A DNA stretch of 64,000 bases from NCBI RefSeq assembly GCF_014841115.1, contig NZ_JACYTP010000002.1:496001-560000 (forward strand), given 5' to 3'. The translations under genes were made by a program, and so were the position numbers. The notes below the pieces were generated by a model. It did no database searches and was not told the DNA's origin. It saw only the letters and a program-made list of their open reading frames with translations. Source of the DNA: Photobacterium arenosum (GTDB taxonomy: Bacteria; Pseudomonadota; Gammaproteobacteria; Enterobacterales; Vibrionaceae). Every line of letters begins with the position of its first letter. Position 1 is the first letter of the stretch. Shown here piece by piece: positions 1 through 7,738 of this stretch.

Positions 1-465
1 TTGATGGATGTCGTCTTTATTGACTGCGTTTAAATCGTCGTCGATAGCCAGTTCTTCTGTGAGATATCGTCCTTCTAATAACCCACAGCCGAAATCGCTG
101 GCCAGTGCCAGGCTGGTCAGGTAGCGGGCCAGATCCCAGACACCATACCCGACACAGGCATCATCAAAATCGTCAGGAGAAAAGATAACCTGATCACCTT
201 GTGATCCTTCTTCGGTCAGAAAGCCAAAGTTAGTCAGGTGGCAGTCACCCATGATGAAAGTCTGGCCGGGTTTAGCCAGCAATAAGTCGGGCAGTACCAA
301 CACCCCCTGAGCAAGATCGGCATAAAACAGCTGTGCAGTGCCGCGGAAGAACTGGAACGGGCTCCAGGCCATTTTCTGGTGTTTGTTGAGCACAATAGCG
401 CTGTTGGGGACTACGCCATCAATAAGACAGATTTGTTGGCACAGGAACTCGTGTCGGGTTGTCAT
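1..465 (-). CDS. DUF2252 family protein, N-terminal part
   Basis: The frame is open from an ATG at 465 to the window edge, so only the first 155 residues are visible. They carry the family signature: the SPFQFFRGTA segment near residue 36, FIMGDCHLTNFG near 70-81, then a DDFDDA motif and VWDLARY. DUF2252 proteins have a kinase-like or aminoglycoside-phosphotransferase-like fold and their substrate is unknown. The gene runs leftwards out of the window; its nearest neighbour upstream is the EamA exporter, also leftward. Family assignment is firm and function is not known. Confidence 0.8.
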   Translation of the reverse strand, partial: MTTRHEFLCQQICLIDGVVPNSAIVLNKHQKMAWSPFQFFRGTAQLFYADLAQGVLVLPDLLLAKPGQTFIMGDCHLTNFGFLTEEGSQGDQVIFSPDDFDDACVGYGVWDLARYLTSLALASDFGCGLLEGRYLTEELAIDDDLNAVNKDDIHQ

Positions 466-601
466 AAACTTCTTCTGGATTAGCGTCTATACCATTACCA
501 GTATTGTTGATGCTCAAAAGAAATCTAGCTGAGGGGACACATTTGCGCTTAATAAGCCGATGCCGATGCATTTTGTTGCGCTGAGACTGAGTCCGCAGCG
601 G

Positions 602-615
602 GTCTGTTAACAGAC
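602..615. promoter_or_regulatory. 14-bp perfect palindrome
   Basis: GTCTGTTAACAGAC reads the same on both strands and lies 137 bases upstream of the DUF2252 start. It could be an operator. No known binding consensus is recognised, and chance is possible. Confidence 0.25.
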
Positions 616-654
616 ACCCGGCTGCCGGAATATCAGTTTGCATTCTTTGATATG

Positions 655-687
655 AAAATACCGCCCGAGTCATTCAGGCGGTATTTT
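655..687 (-). terminator. terminator of the EamA gene
   Basis: An 11-base arm AAAATACCGCC (655-665) is matched exactly at 677-687, leaving an 11-base loop. Each end is A/T-rich, so the hairpin can serve the leftward EamA gene that stops at 702. Confidence 0.6.
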
Positions 688-701
688 TCGATTACTTGAG
701 A

Positions 702-1637
702 TTATTTTGCCAGCGCTTCTTGTTCGGGTTTGGCAACCACTGCATTTGTGCTGGGCGAGCCGCGGCGGATCATGACCGTCATTGATAGCAGGACAGTGAC
801 CACGCCATAGCTGACTTCTTCCCACGGAACCAGGCTGCCGGTGAATCGGTTAACCAGTAGTACCAGCACAGGGATCAGATAGGTATAGGCCGATACCTGT
901 TCGGGAGCCAGCGCAACGCTGCCTTGCTGGAACAGGAAGAAACTGATAGCTGTTGCGAACACCGCCAGATACCCGATACCCAGCCAGATATCAGCAGGAA
1001 TTTTTGTCCATTGCACTTGCACCAGTTGCGGCGCAGTGGCGACGGTCAGCAAGCCTGTTGCACAGATCAGTGTCCAGCAGGTCAGGTGAACGAAAGATTC
1101 GCCTCTGTAACACTTTTTGACAATGATCGGATTGAGCGCCATCCCCAGACAGCCCAGCAGATAAATTTTGTTAGAGGCTGTCATCGCGATAGAACCGGCA
1201 GCGCTCAGATCGCCACGGAAAATAATCAGACCGGCACCCAGCATACCGCCAAGCAAAGCCAGCGTGACAGACATTGAGGTACTGCGTTTGAACACGAACG
1301 CAGCCAGAATGGCGCTCATTAGCGGCACAGTCGTATACAGGGCGCTGGCGTCGAGCGGACTGGTGTCGCGCAGAGCAATAAACATGGCAACAAAATAGCC
1401 CAGTGGCGGCAAGCTGATCAGCGTGTATCGGCCCAAATCTTTCGCGGAGGGGATACGGAACTGTCCTTTAGCGACCAGAAACCCGACAAACAGCAGGCTG
1501 GCCAGCAGGTAACGTACCCAAGTCACCACAAGTGGTTCCATGGAAGCCATAATATAGCTGCCAATCGGGAATGACAGGCTAATCAGCACAGTGAAGAAAA
1601 ATAACTTCAGATGTGAAATTTGGTTCAATGACAACAT
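702..1637 (-). CDS. EamA/DMT family transporter
   Basis: A 311-residue inner-membrane protein with about ten hydrophobic segments arranged as two EamA halves, the usual architecture and length of the drug/metabolite transporter superfamily. Members export amino acids, metabolites or drugs by an unknown coupling; nothing here fixes the substrate. The TTLYT-like segment after the third helix and the conserved Pro/Gly-rich fourth helix are present. An AGAGAAG ribosome site sits just before the ATG. It is a single-gene unit with its own terminator at 655-687. A second EamA gene of this window (55354-56262) is only distantly similar. Confidence 0.8.
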   Translation of the reverse strand: MLSLNQISHLKLFFFTVLISLSFPIGSYIMASMEPLVVTWVRYLLASLLFVGFLVAKGQFRIPSAKDLGRYTLISLPPLGYFVAMFIALRDTSPLDASALYTTVPLMSAILAAFVFKRSTSMSVTLALLGGMLGAGLIIFRGDLSAAGSIAMTASNKIYLLGCLGMALNPIIVKKCYRGESFVHLTCWTLICATGLLTVATAPQLVQVQWTKIPADIWLGIGYLAVFATAISFFLFQQGSVALAPEQVSAYTYLIPVLVLLVNRFTGSLVPWEEVSYGVVTVLLSMTVMIRRGSPSTNAVVAKPEQEALAK

Positions 1638-1779
1638 TCAACTTCTCTATGACTAAGATTAACTCGAAAACCAGAGTATTTAACCAAAACCTGACCTACA
1701 AGACAAGAAAATTTGACCCGAAAGTTAAACAAAAAACTGGCAATATGAGTTGCCGGCTGTGATCTCTGTCATTCAGTTT

Positions 1780-1795
1780 GTTGTAAATTTACAAC
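1780..1795. promoter_or_regulatory. palindromic operator candidate upstream of adhP
   Basis: GTTGTAAATTTACAAC is a perfect 16-bp palindrome. It is framed by outer arms TTCAGT (1773-1778) and ACTGAA (1802-1807), giving a nested symmetry. It looks like a dimeric-regulator site for either divergent gene. It lacks the 18-bp spacing of a Rex site. Confidence 0.4.
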
Positions 1796-2052
1796 GTAAT
1801 GACTGAAAGCAGGGGGTTAGCGGGGTTGGTATAGCGGGATGAAACCCACGTACAAGCTTGGGTTTTGTTCTGATAAACAGACCAAAAACCTGATGATGTT
1901 GCGGTATCGCGTTGAAACACTTTTGTCATCAGCTGGAATAAAGTAAACCGCGGTTCAGGGCTCATTAGCTGGTGTCAGCATTCACACTTTTGTCCTCATG
2001 GGCAACAAAACATTATTCAATTAGATGAATATTGATCCAGATCTATAAACTG

Positions 2053-2067
2053 GGTGAATTTTTCACC
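2053..2067. promoter_or_regulatory. inverted repeat before adhP
   Basis: GGTGAA and TTCACC are separated by three bases, 39 bases ahead of the adhP start. It resembles half of a Rex or FNR-like site but the spacing is wrong for Rex, so the regulator is unknown. Confidence 0.3.
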
Positions 2068-2105
2068 AACAATGGCTGCTTAACCACTCATAAGGAGTCG
2101 CAGTC

Positions 2106-3119
2106 ATGAAAGCCGCTGTTGTGAATGAATTCAAAGGGAAACTGGAAATCAAAGATATTCCCCTGCCTGCTGTCAAACCCCGTGACATACTGGTGAAAAT
2201 TCATGCCTGTGGGGTGTGTCATACCGATTTACATGCCTGTCACGGCGACTGGCCGGTGAAACCCAAAATGCCTCTGGTGCCGGGTCATGAAGGGGTCGGC
2301 GAAGTTGTCCAGGTGGGCAGCGAAATTCATCATCTCAAGTTAGGTGATCGGGTGGGTGTGCCCTGGCTGTATTCGGCGTGCGGTCATTGTGAGTATTGTT
2401 TATCTGGCCGTGAAACCTTATGCCTGGATCAGCAAAATGCCGGCTATTCTGTCGACGGTGGCTATGCAGAGTACTGCCTGGCTCATGGTGAGTATGTGGT
2501 GAAAATTCCGGACGGGCTGTCTTATGTTGATGCTGCGCCTTTGTTCTGCGCGGGGGTGACCACTTACAAAGCGCTGAAAGTGACAGAGGTCAAACCTGGC
2601 CAGTGGGTTGCTATTATAGGTGTAGGTGGTTTAGGCCACCTGGCGGTTCAGTATGCCAAAGCCATGGGAATGAACGTCATCGCGGTGGATACCGGCGCCG
2701 AGAAAATGGCGCTGGCGAAAGAACTGGGTGCTGTGCACTGTATCGATTTTATGCAAGAAAAACCGTCCGAAGCGATTCACCGACTGGTGGGAGGCGCGCA
2801 TGGTGTTGTGTGTACGGCAGTGTCCAAGCCTGCGTTTGAAGAAGCTTACCGTTCGGTGCGCCGCGGTGGCAGCTGTGTGCTGGTGGGCCTGCCGCCTGAA
2901 GACATGCCGATACCTATCTTTGATACCGTACTGAATGGCATTAAAGTGATTGGCTCGATTGTCGGCACGCGTCAGGACTTACAGGAATGCCTGCAATTTG
3001 CCGCGGAAGGCAAGGTGAAAGCCATTACTGAAGTGAAGGCGCTGGAAGACATTAACGAGATTTTTGACGACATGGTGAAAGGCGAAATCACAGGCCGGAT
3101 TGTGATGAATCTGGCGTAA
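2106..3119 (+). CDS. adhP: alcohol dehydrogenase AdhP
   Basis: A 337-residue zinc alcohol dehydrogenase, the normal length for AdhP, interconverting primary alcohols and aldehydes with NAD in the cytoplasm. Catalytic zinc ligands are C38, H61 and C148; structural zinc ligands are C92, C95, C98 and C106. The GVGGLG dinucleotide motif lies at 172-177, followed by D195 which favours NAD over NADP. The AAGGAG ribosome site lies eight bases before the ATG. It is a single-gene unit closed by the terminator at 3146-3184. Two inverted repeats upstream suggest regulated expression, but by what is not visible. Confidence 0.93.
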   Translation: MKAAVVNEFKGKLEIKDIPLPAVKPRDILVKIHACGVCHTDLHACHGDWPVKPKMPLVPGHEGVGEVVQVGSEIHHLKLGDRVGVPWLYSACGHCEYCLSGRETLCLDQQNAGYSVDGGYAEYCLAHGEYVVKIPDGLSYVDAAPLFCAGVTTYKALKVTEVKPGQWVAIIGVGGLGHLAVQYAKAMGMNVIAVDTGAEKMALAKELGAVHCIDFMQEKPSEAIHRLVGGAHGVVCTAVSKPAFEEAYRSVRRGGSCVLVGLPPEDMPIPIFDTVLNGIKVIGSIVGTRQDLQECLQFAAEGKVKAITEVKALEDINEIFDDMVKGEITGRIVMNLA

Positions 3120-3145
3120 GCGCTCAGCAATAACAGGGTTAACCG

Positions 3146-3184
3146 GCCGCTTTGCTTTCCCCTCAGGCAAAGCGGCTATTTTTC
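3146..3184 (+). terminator. adhP terminator
   Basis: GCCGCTTTGC (3146-3155) pairs exactly with GCAAAGCGGC (3167-3176), followed by TATTTTTC. Confidence 0.85.
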
Positions 3185-3279
3185 TTTGAAAAGCTCCTCT
3201 TTTTTCTGCGTTGCCTACTTGTCTTCATGCCGTTTCGTGCTATTTTCTCGCGACAAATGTCTATCTGGAGTTTATGACT

Positions 3280-3852
3280 ATGCCAAAGGCAAGTGATATT
3301 AAAAAGTCTGCAGCTATTGAACACGAAGGTAAGGTGTACTTTGTTAAAGACATTAGCAAGTTAACACCGAGTGGCCGCGCAGGTAGCAGCCTTTACCGTA
3401 TGCGTATGTATGATGTGGCAACCAACGCGAAAGCGGATGTGAGCTTCAAAGCCGATGACATCATCACACTGGCAGACTTTAGTCGCCATGCCGCGTCTTT
3501 CTCTTACATTGACGGTGAAGAGTATATCTTCATGGACAATGAGGATTACACCCCGTATCACTTCCACAAAGATGTGATTGAAGAAGAGTTGCTGTTCATT
3601 ACTGAAGACATTCAGGGACTGCATGTGTTGGTGGTCAATGGTGCGCCGGTTGCGCTGGAATTGCCGTCTACAGTCGATTTGGAAATTGTAGAAACCGACC
3701 CTTCAATCAAAGGAGCTTCTGCCAGCGCCCGGACAAAACCTGCTGTGCTGAGCACTGGCTTATCGGTTCAGGTGCCAGAGTATATTGCTACCGGTGATCG
3801 CATTCGTGTGAATACACTGGAACACAAATATATGAACCGTGTAGAGAAGTAA
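3280..3852 (+). CDS. yeiP: elongation factor P-like protein YeiP (EfpL)
   Basis: A 190-residue protein, exactly the length of Escherichia coli YeiP, with the three beta-barrel domains of the EF-P/eIF5A fold. It acts on ribosomes stalled at proline-rich or related motifs. The tip loop reads [10 protein letters not shown] and the VDLEIVET and [10 protein letters not shown] blocks of the last domains are clear. The start at 3280 is preferred over an in-frame ATG at 3274 because GGAG at 3267-3270 then has a nine-base spacing and the product begins MPKASDIKK like the family. A longer in-frame extension to 3211 has no support. Confidence 0.92.
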   Translation: MPKASDIKKSAAIEHEGKVYFVKDISKLTPSGRAGSSLYRMRMYDVATNAKADVSFKADDIITLADFSRHAASFSYIDGEEYIFMDNEDYTPYHFHKDVIEEELLFITEDIQGLHVLVVNGAPVALELPSTVDLEIVETDPSIKGASASARTKPAVLSTGLSVQVPEYIATGDRIRVNTLEHKYMNRVEK

Positions 3853-3870
3853 GTTTCTCATTATTGTTGG

Positions 3871-3930
3871 AAAAAGCCGCAGCAAGAGGTGCTCCTGAAT
3901 GTCGGACACTGTTGTTATGCGGCTTTTTTT
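3871..3930 (+). terminator. yeiP terminator
   Basis: AAAAAGCCGCA (3871-3881) pairs with TGCGGCTTTTT (3918-3928) and the T run continues to 3930. The stem can extend inwards with a bulge (GCAA with TTGT), over an otherwise long loop. Confidence 0.65.
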
Positions 3931-4037
3931 GAACAACCTCCCAGCATACCTGCTTTTATTTGCACTGCTTTTAACTATCGTTAAGATATGCAACACACTT
4001 TTATCTGCTGACCCGGCTTCTGTTGGGAAGAGTTAAT

Positions 4038-4535
4038 ATGAAAAAGACCCTGTCCAGCCTCATTACTTTATTTATGCTTCAGGGTTGTGCCGGCTATGTA
4101 GGAGGCGACCTGGAAGATGTCGTTGTTGATACCTATATTGATCAATGCCGGTATACGCCGGCCTATTATGAAATGAAAGTGTATACCGACGCAGTCAATG
4201 ACTACGCTGATGAAAATATTTCCGGTATTATTTCGACTTATACCTTAGGATTATTTCCGACCTACTGGCTGTCTGAAGTGCGCAGTAAAGTCACGATTGA
4301 AGGTGAGGGTAAAGAGGTTTATACCAGAGAAGATGTCAGTCGTATTCATACATTCTATGGTATTTTATGGCTGCTGTTTTTAAGTGACGACAGTGTGAAT
4401 GCGCTGAGGGCGGATGAAGGTTCGGGTCTGCGTGTTATTGAAGGCATACAGGACAGAGCTGTAGCTAAAACGCTGAATGAAATGCCTGACAGTATTGATA
4501 TTAATGAACTGTGTGTCACATATCTGGATTTATAA
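4038..4535 (+). CDS. small lipoprotein of unknown function
   Basis: A 165-residue protein with a lipoprotein signal: MKK, a hydrophobic stretch and the lipobox LQGC with the acylated cysteine at 17. Glycine follows the cysteine, so outer-membrane sorting is likely. A second hydrophobic stretch near residues 107-116 (FYGILWLLFL) could be a membrane-active helix. The start is the ATG at 4038 behind GGGAAGAG; a TTG at 4023 in the same frame is less likely. I do not recognise the family. It stands alone between the yeiP terminator and the ABC importer. Confidence 0.7.
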   Translation: MKKTLSSLITLFMLQGCAGYVGGDLEDVVVDTYIDQCRYTPAYYEMKVYTDAVNDYADENISGIISTYTLGLFPTYWLSEVRSKVTIEGEGKEVYTREDVSRIHTFYGILWLLFLSDDSVNALRADEGSGLRVIEGIQDRAVAKTLNEMPDSIDINELCVTYLDL

Positions 4536-4875
4536 TATTCTTATTTATGTGTCTACCGTATCGTTAGGTTTTCCTGTCATCTGTGGTGTTAAATTTGTTA
4601 ATAATGAGCCCACTGTCAAATAATCAACTAAAATATCATCCATTGTGATTGGCTGTGACTTCCGCGATCTGTGCTGCCTTTCCCGATTTCAGTCGTGACT
4701 TAGTGCTGATTAATGCCATATTTGCGTTTGTTTATGCCATAAAGTGGCAGAAACCTGACATTTACCCTGATTGTTTTCTGTTCAATCTCAATTGAGTTTG
4801 CAAGATTTAATTTGCTATAACCATCCTCGTATTAGTTCGATACATCAGCATTTTGATAACGATAAGGATACAAGG
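4536..4875 (+). promoter_or_regulatory. leader and promoter region of the amino acid ABC operon
   Basis: This 340-base spacer contains a plausible sigma-70 promoter: TTGAGT (4792-4797), 18 bases, TATAAC (4816-4821), which would start transcription near 4828 and leave a leader of about 48 bases. A 10-bp palindrome CTCAATTGAG (4787-4796) overlaps the -35 element and may be an operator. Upstream, TGCCATA occurs twice, the second copy within a TGCCA/TGGCA inverted repeat. No gene is seen. Confidence 0.45.
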
Positions 4876-5679
4876 ATGTCTATGCGTAAATTCGTAAGCG
4901 GTATTGTGGCAGCTTGTGCATTGTTAGGCACGTCAGTGTCTGCCACTGCTGGCCCGGTAATGGACGATATTGTGAAAACCGGCGAACTTCGCGTGTGTTT
5001 TGACGCAGGCTATATGCCGTTTGAAATGAAAAGCAAAAACGGCTCTTTTGTTGGTTTTGATATTGATATCGGTAAAATGATGGCCCGCCAGATGGGGGTG
5101 AAATATGTGCCGGTCAACACAGCCTGGGACGGTATTATCCCCACTCTTCTGACCGGTAAGTGTCACATCATTAATGCGGGTATGACCATTAACGCGCAAC
5201 GTAATATGCGCGTAAACTTCGCAGAACCCTACATCATTGTGGGTCAGACTATTCTGCTCAATCCTGAGCTTGAAGGTAAGATCAAAAGTTATAAAGACCT
5301 GAACAACAGCAAGTACACCATTGCGACTAAGCTTGGCACTACAGGTGAGCAAGCGATCAAGCGTATGATCAGCAAAGCTAAGCTCAATGTGTTTGAAACC
5401 CAGTCTGATGCTGTGCTGGAAGTGGCAAACGGCAAAGCGGATGCCTTTATTTACGACATGCCGTTTAACGCCATTTATGCTTCGCAGAACTCAGGCAAAG
5501 TGGTTCACCTTGAGCAGCCATTCACCTATGAGCCATTAGGCTGGGCAGTCGCTCAGGGCGATATGGACATGCTGAACTTCCTTAATAACTTCCTGCGCCA
5601 GATCAAAGGCGACGGAACCTATGAGCGAATCTACGACAAGTGGTTTAAAGACAACAGCTGGCTGAGCCAGGTGCAATAA
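4876..5679 (+). CDS. amino acid ABC transporter, periplasmic binding protein
   Basis: A 267-residue SBP_bac_3 family protein. A Sec signal peptide ends near SATAG (residue 27), followed by the TGELRVCFDAGYMPFEM opening typical of polar amino acid receptors, the GFDIDIG segment and the C-terminal YDKWF. It binds an amino acid in the periplasm and delivers it to the permease encoded next; the ligand cannot be named. AAGGA at 4864-4868 is seven bases from the chosen ATG. A GC-rich hairpin without a T tract follows the gene, which would favour higher level of this subunit than of the downstream ones. Confidence 0.88.
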   Translation: MSMRKFVSGIVAACALLGTSVSATAGPVMDDIVKTGELRVCFDAGYMPFEMKSKNGSFVGFDIDIGKMMARQMGVKYVPVNTAWDGIIPTLLTGKCHIINAGMTINAQRNMRVNFAEPYIIVGQTILLNPELEGKIKSYKDLNNSKYTIATKLGTTGEQAIKRMISKAKLNVFETQSDAVLEVANGKADAFIYDMPFNAIYASQNSGKVVHLEQPFTYEPLGWAVAQGDMDMLNFLNNFLRQIKGDGTYERIYDKWFKDNSWLSQVQ

Positions 5680-5688
5680 AACCTGATA

Positions 5689-5712
5689 ACGGCTGGCCGC
5701 TGGGCCAGCCGT
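5689..5712 (+). other. intra-operon hairpin after the binding-protein gene
   Basis: ACGGCTGGCC (5689-5698) pairs perfectly with GGCCAGCCGT (5703-5712) around a four-base loop. No T tract follows, so it is more likely to protect the 3' end of the binding-protein message or cause partial termination than to be a full terminator. Confidence 0.7.
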
Positions 5713-5758
5713 GCGTTCCCGCTGTTTTCTCATTCCGACACGCCTAAGGAAGAAGTAT

Positions 5759-6706
5759 ATGATTAGGACGTCTAACCGGTGGCTCTGGCAAACTGTATTT
5801 GTCGTCATCCTGGCGCTGCTGATGACGGGGCTGTATCAGGCTTCGCAAAGCATCAATTACAACTGGCAATGGCACCGTGTTTTGCCATTCATCGTGGATA
5901 CCACCCCTAAAGAGTTCAGGGCGCAGGGGGATGGTACCGTTCAAATTAACGCTGATAACTCAATTATCATCAACCTTGACTACAGTAATGTGCCTCAGCA
6001 GATCCCAGCTTATGATGCCCGCCTGGTACAACAGGGCGATCTGGTTTTTGAAGGTGATGTGATTGCCAGCAGCGATCAGTGGACCATTGGTCCTGTCACT
6101 CTTGGCTTGTGGGTGACCCTCAAAATCTCGGTTCTGTCACTGTTCTTCGCCATTATTCTGGGCCTGATGGCCGGATTGATGCGGATATCGCATAATCCTG
6201 TAACCAAAAATCTGGCTTTCCTGTACGTCGAAATTATCCGCGGCACACCGTTACTGGTGCAAATTTTCATCGTGTACTTTTTCCTGGGTACGATTTTCGA
6301 TCTGGAACGTTTTACCGCGGGTGTGGTGGCGCTGTCCATTTTCACCGGCGCTTACATTGCGGAAATTATCCGGGCCGGTATTCAGTCGATTCCGCCGGGG
6401 CAGATGGAAGCAGCCCGCTCTCTGGGCATGAGTTACCCCAAGGCAATGATGTATGTCATCCTGCCGCAGGCCTTTAAACGCACTTTGCCACCAATGGCGG
6501 GTCAGTTAATTACGCTGATCAAAGATTCATCGCTGGTGTCGGTTATTTCTATCACCGATTTGACCAAGGCCGGCCGCGAGGTCATCAGCGGCAGTTTCGC
6601 CACGTTTGAGGTGTGGTTTGTGGTGGCAGGACTGTATTTGCTCCTGACGACCAGCCTGTCGTGGGCCGTGCAGCGAATTGAGAAGAGGTTGGCGAGCAGT
6701 GACTAA
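5759..6706 (+). CDS. amino acid ABC transporter permease with periplasmic insert
   Basis: A 315-residue HisM/GlnP-type permease, nearly 100 residues longer than usual. One membrane segment (about residues 8-27) is followed by roughly 85 polar residues predicted to lie outside the cytoplasm, then the standard permease core beginning at [12 protein letters not shown]. The EAA loop for the ATPase contact is present ([16 protein letters not shown]). The start is the ATG at 5759 behind AAGGA; an upstream frame to 5711 runs through the hairpin and is rejected. It overlaps the ATPase gene by eight bases, indicating translational coupling. Confidence 0.87.
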   Translation: MIRTSNRWLWQTVFVVILALLMTGLYQASQSINYNWQWHRVLPFIVDTTPKEFRAQGDGTVQINADNSIIINLDYSNVPQQIPAYDARLVQQGDLVFEGDVIASSDQWTIGPVTLGLWVTLKISVLSLFFAIILGLMAGLMRISHNPVTKNLAFLYVEIIRGTPLLVQIFIVYFFLGTIFDLERFTAGVVALSIFTGAYIAEIIRAGIQSIPPGQMEAARSLGMSYPKAMMYVILPQAFKRTLPPMAGQLITLIKDSSLVSVISITDLTKAGREVISGSFATFEVWFVVAGLYLLLTTSLSWAVQRIEKRLASSD

Positions 6707-7451
6707 TACATATCAGGGCGATGACATGATAGTCGCCGACAAGGTCAATAAAATTTACCCCAATCTGTGCCATGCACTGAAAGATGTCAGTGCAACGGTG
6801 AAACGTGGCGAGGTCGTCGTTATCATCGGGCCGTCTGGCTCGGGTAAATCCACCTTTCTGCGCACTCTGAACCAGCTGGAAGTGATTACCTCAGGTCAGA
6901 TTCAGATTGATGGCATGAACATGTACGCCAAAAGCACCAATATCAATGAGTTGCGTGCGAACGTTGGCATGGTATTCCAGTCGTTTAATCTGTTTCCCCA
7001 TAAAACGGTAAAAGGCAATGTGATGCTGGCACCGCAGAAAGTCAGGGGGCGCACGAAAGCGGATGTAGAGCCGGAAGCCGAAAAACTGCTCAGGCGGGTC
7101 GGTCTGGCGGATAAAATGAATGTCTATCCGTCGCAGTTATCCGGTGGTCAGCAACAACGCGTCGCTATTGCCCGGGCTCTGGCTATGCGGCCGGACGTGA
7201 TGCTGTTCGACGAACCCACCTCTGCGCTCGATCCTGAAATGGTCGGTGAGGTGCTGGATGTGATGAAGGATCTGGCCGCAGAAGGCATGACCATGGTAGT
7301 GGTGACGCACGAGATGGGCTTTGCCCGTGAAGTGGCCGATCGGGTGCTGTTTATGGAAGACGGTGAGTTGCTGGTCAGTGACTCGCCCGAGAACATTTTT
7401 GATTCACCCAAGCATCCGCGGTTGGCGCAATTTCTGTCAAAAATTCTCTAG
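6699..7451 (+). CDS. amino acid ABC transporter ATP-binding protein
   Basis: A 250-residue GlnQ/HisP-type ATPase on the cytoplasmic face. Walker A is GPSGSGKST, the Q-loop follows in VGMVFQSF, the signature is LSGGQQQR, Walker B is [12 protein letters not shown] and the switch histidine is in VVTHEMG. The GTG at 6699 is chosen because AGAAGAGG lies ten bases upstream and it overlaps the permease stop; an ATG at 6726 gives a product starting [13 protein letters not shown], closer to family length, and is a real alternative. It ends the three-gene importer operon. Confidence 0.9.
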   Translation: MTNTYQGDDMIVADKVNKIYPNLCHALKDVSATVKRGEVVVIIGPSGSGKSTFLRTLNQLEVITSGQIQIDGMNMYAKSTNINELRANVGMVFQSFNLFPHKTVKGNVMLAPQKVRGRTKADVEPEAEKLLRRVGLADKMNVYPSQLSGGQQQRVAIARALAMRPDVMLFDEPTSALDPEMVGEVLDVMKDLAAEGMTMVVVTHEMGFAREVADRVLFMEDGELLVSDSPENIFDSPKHPRLAQFLSKIL

Positions 7452-7485
7452 CAGTCACACGTTTCTCTTAACCTGTGTAAGACCC

Positions 7486-7516
7486 AAGGCAGACTCAGTG
7501 AGTCTGCCTTTCTATT
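7486..7516 (+). terminator. terminator of the amino acid ABC operon
   Basis: AAGGCAGACT (7486-7495) pairs exactly with AGTCTGCCTT (7501-7510) around a five-base loop, followed by TCTATTTC. Confidence 0.8.
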
Positions 7517-7641
7517 TCTACAATCTTTTTGGTTCCACCATAAAATCATGGTATTGCACCCTAAAGATGCACAGCTGTTCTTGTTGAACTGTATTGGTGC
7601 ATTGTTCGTGCAAATATCAAGCAATTCCCCTCTGTAACAAT

Positions 7642-7666
7642 CAATTTCAGTGGCACTGAAATTGCA
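7642..7666 (+). promoter_or_regulatory. sigma-54 promoter overlapping a 23-bp palindrome
   Basis: TGGCACT (7651-7657), four bases, TTGCA (7662-7666) matches the -24/-12 consensus at every position except the seventh, with the invariant GG and GC twelve bases apart. Transcription would begin near 7677, about 60 bases before the receptor gene. The same bases are part of a perfect inverted repeat, CAATTTCAGTG (7642-7652) and CACTGAAATTG (7654-7664). Sigma-54 control of chemotaxis and flagellar genes is established in Vibrionaceae; this assignment is from sequence only. Confidence 0.7.
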
Positions 7667-7738
7667 GTCTGTTGATATAAACAACAATAAGTTACGACAG
7701 ACACGACACAAAAAGACAAGATGCAGGGAGTTTGCACA

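Larger units (their letters stand above)
1638..2105. other. intergenic region between EamA gene and adhP
   Basis: This 468-base divergent spacer holds promoters in both directions. Three symmetrical elements stand out: a perfect 16-bp palindrome at 1780-1795, a short hairpin with arms AAACCCA (1842-1848) and TGGGTTT (1859-1865) followed by T-rich sequence, and an inverted repeat at 2053-2067 close to adhP. No reading frame with a convincing ribosome site was found in it. Confidence 0.5.

Noticed and set aside
2053-2067. Rex operator before adhP
   Set aside because: The arms GGTGAA/TTCACC resemble half of a Rex site, but the spacing is three instead of four and the outer TTG/CAA are absent.
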